Shown: positions 63,675 through 64,000 of the stretch, piece by piece | Numbering within the stretch: position 1 is the stretch's first letter | Layout: each line of letters begins with the position of its first letter | Source: Primula veris | Lineage: Eukaryota > Streptophyta > Magnoliopsida > Ericales > Primulaceae | Length of the DNA stretch: 64,000 bases | NCBI GenBank assembly: GCA_963682055.1 | Contig: OY821745.1 | Span: 31,493,342-31,557,341 of the forward strand | Direction of reading: 5' to 3' | Notes under the pieces: model-generated | Seen by the model: only the letters and a program-made list of their open reading frames with translations | What the model was told of the DNA's origin: nothing | Databases searched by the model: none | Made by a program: the position numbers and the translations under genes

Positions 63675-64000
63675 ATGTCAACTAAGCCGGAATCACCATC
63701 GTTACCGCCACCTGAAGGTGCCCAGAGTCGCACCGAACCTGGTTTTAGGGTAGAAGATGTTGTTATGTGGAAGAAAAAGAAGCTAGCGGTAACGGTGCTA
63801 GCGGTGGCGACTGCCGCGTGGACTGTTCTCCAAGTGTACCGGTTTAACTTCGTTACTATTGTCTCTTGGCTCGCTATATTTGTTGTCACCTTGGCTTTCT
63901 TGTGGGGCAACCTTCAGAGGCTCTTCAGCAAGTATATAAAAAATTTTCTTTATTTCGTTTGTGTTATTTGCTGGAATTTTTGTAGGTTAGTATGTATCGA
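63675..64000 (+). CDS. RTNLB: Reticulon-like protein (RTNLB), N-terminal exon, truncated by window edge
   Basis: ATG 63675 opens a short Pro-rich N-terminus, then a reticulon-domain start: RVEDVVMWKKKKLAVTVLAV (residues ~25-44) and a first hydrophobic hairpin through YRFNFVTIVSWLAIFVVTLAFLW and GNLQRLFSK. D-V/L-L/M-W-(R/K)-(K/R)-K-K-L followed by paired membrane segments and W-x-N is the conserved signature of plant reticulons, which curve and tubulate ER membranes. A likely splice donor follows at 63932 (AGCAA|GTATAT), so the coding part of exon 1 would be 63675-63931, ending in phase 2, with the rest of the gene beyond the window. The short N-terminus fits the small RTNLB class. Confidence 0.75.
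   Translation, partial: MSTKPESPSLPPPEGAQSRTEPGFRVEDVVMWKKKKLAVTVLAVATAAWTVLQVYRFNFVTIVSWLAIFVVTLAFLWGNLQRLFSKYIKNFLYFVCVICWNFCRLVCI

Noticed and set aside
1..64000. CRISPR array, bacterial operon, rRNA or tRNA genes
   Set aside because: The minisatellites have variable or no spacers and lie inside LTR elements. The genes have spliceosomal introns. No cloverleaf or rRNA sequence was recognised.

Overview
This is a 64-kb stretch of nuclear DNA from a flowering plant, most likely a eudicot. It is AT-rich, its genes have GT-AG introns, and it is dominated by nested LTR retrotransposons and MITEs. The genes alone do not fix the order or species. All readings are by eye; no database search was run.

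Layout. 1-6.5 kb is transposon debris: a Stowaway-like foldback MITE, a solo LTR with an exact target-site duplication (TSD), an old solo LTR related to the big Ty3 element further right, and a probable copia solo LTR. 6.5-25.5 kb is a tandem cluster of CYP76-type cytochrome P450s resembling geraniol 8-hydroxylase. It holds two intact genes (498 and about 506 aa), a 3'-end fragment and a full-length pseudogene. The pseudogene is broken by a nonsense codon, a 2-bp deletion, a 7-bp duplication and a 1.3-kb solo LTR in exon 1. A 6.4-kb Ty1/copia element in minus orientation (13,756-20,199, TSD ATTGA) separates the fragment from its own 3' flank.

26.1-31.6 kb is an old, probably non-autonomous LTR element with an initiator-Met-type primer binding site and a polypurine tract but no recognisable gag-pol. 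It carries a 740-bp foldback repeat, a truncated foreign LTR, a Mutator-type MITE with a 9-bp TSD, and unidentified ORFs.

32.8-51.9 kb is one complete 19.1-kb Ty3/gypsy element of the Tat/Ogre/Retand type. Its LTRs are 569 bp, about 1.4% diverged, with TSD AAAAG. The gag-pol, with two RNase H modules, has two in-frame stops and one frameshift. Downstream of the integrase lie a 0.7-kb minisatellite and then about 10.7 kb holding a series of genes on the opposite strand. One is a four-exon gene with a domain resembling 'putative gypsy type transposon' (Pfam Transposase_28). The others are small coiled-coil ORFs, several with their own TATA box. A 1.9-kb solo LTR, of the same family as the one that broke the P450 pseudogene, is nested inside this cassette. 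The cassette is the most unusual feature of the window.

52-64 kb is more gene-like. It contains an intact eight-exon SKU5-similar (pollen-type, copper-less multicopper-oxidase-like) gene on the minus strand, several MITEs and a SINE with TSDs, and the first exon of a reticulon-like gene running off the right edge.
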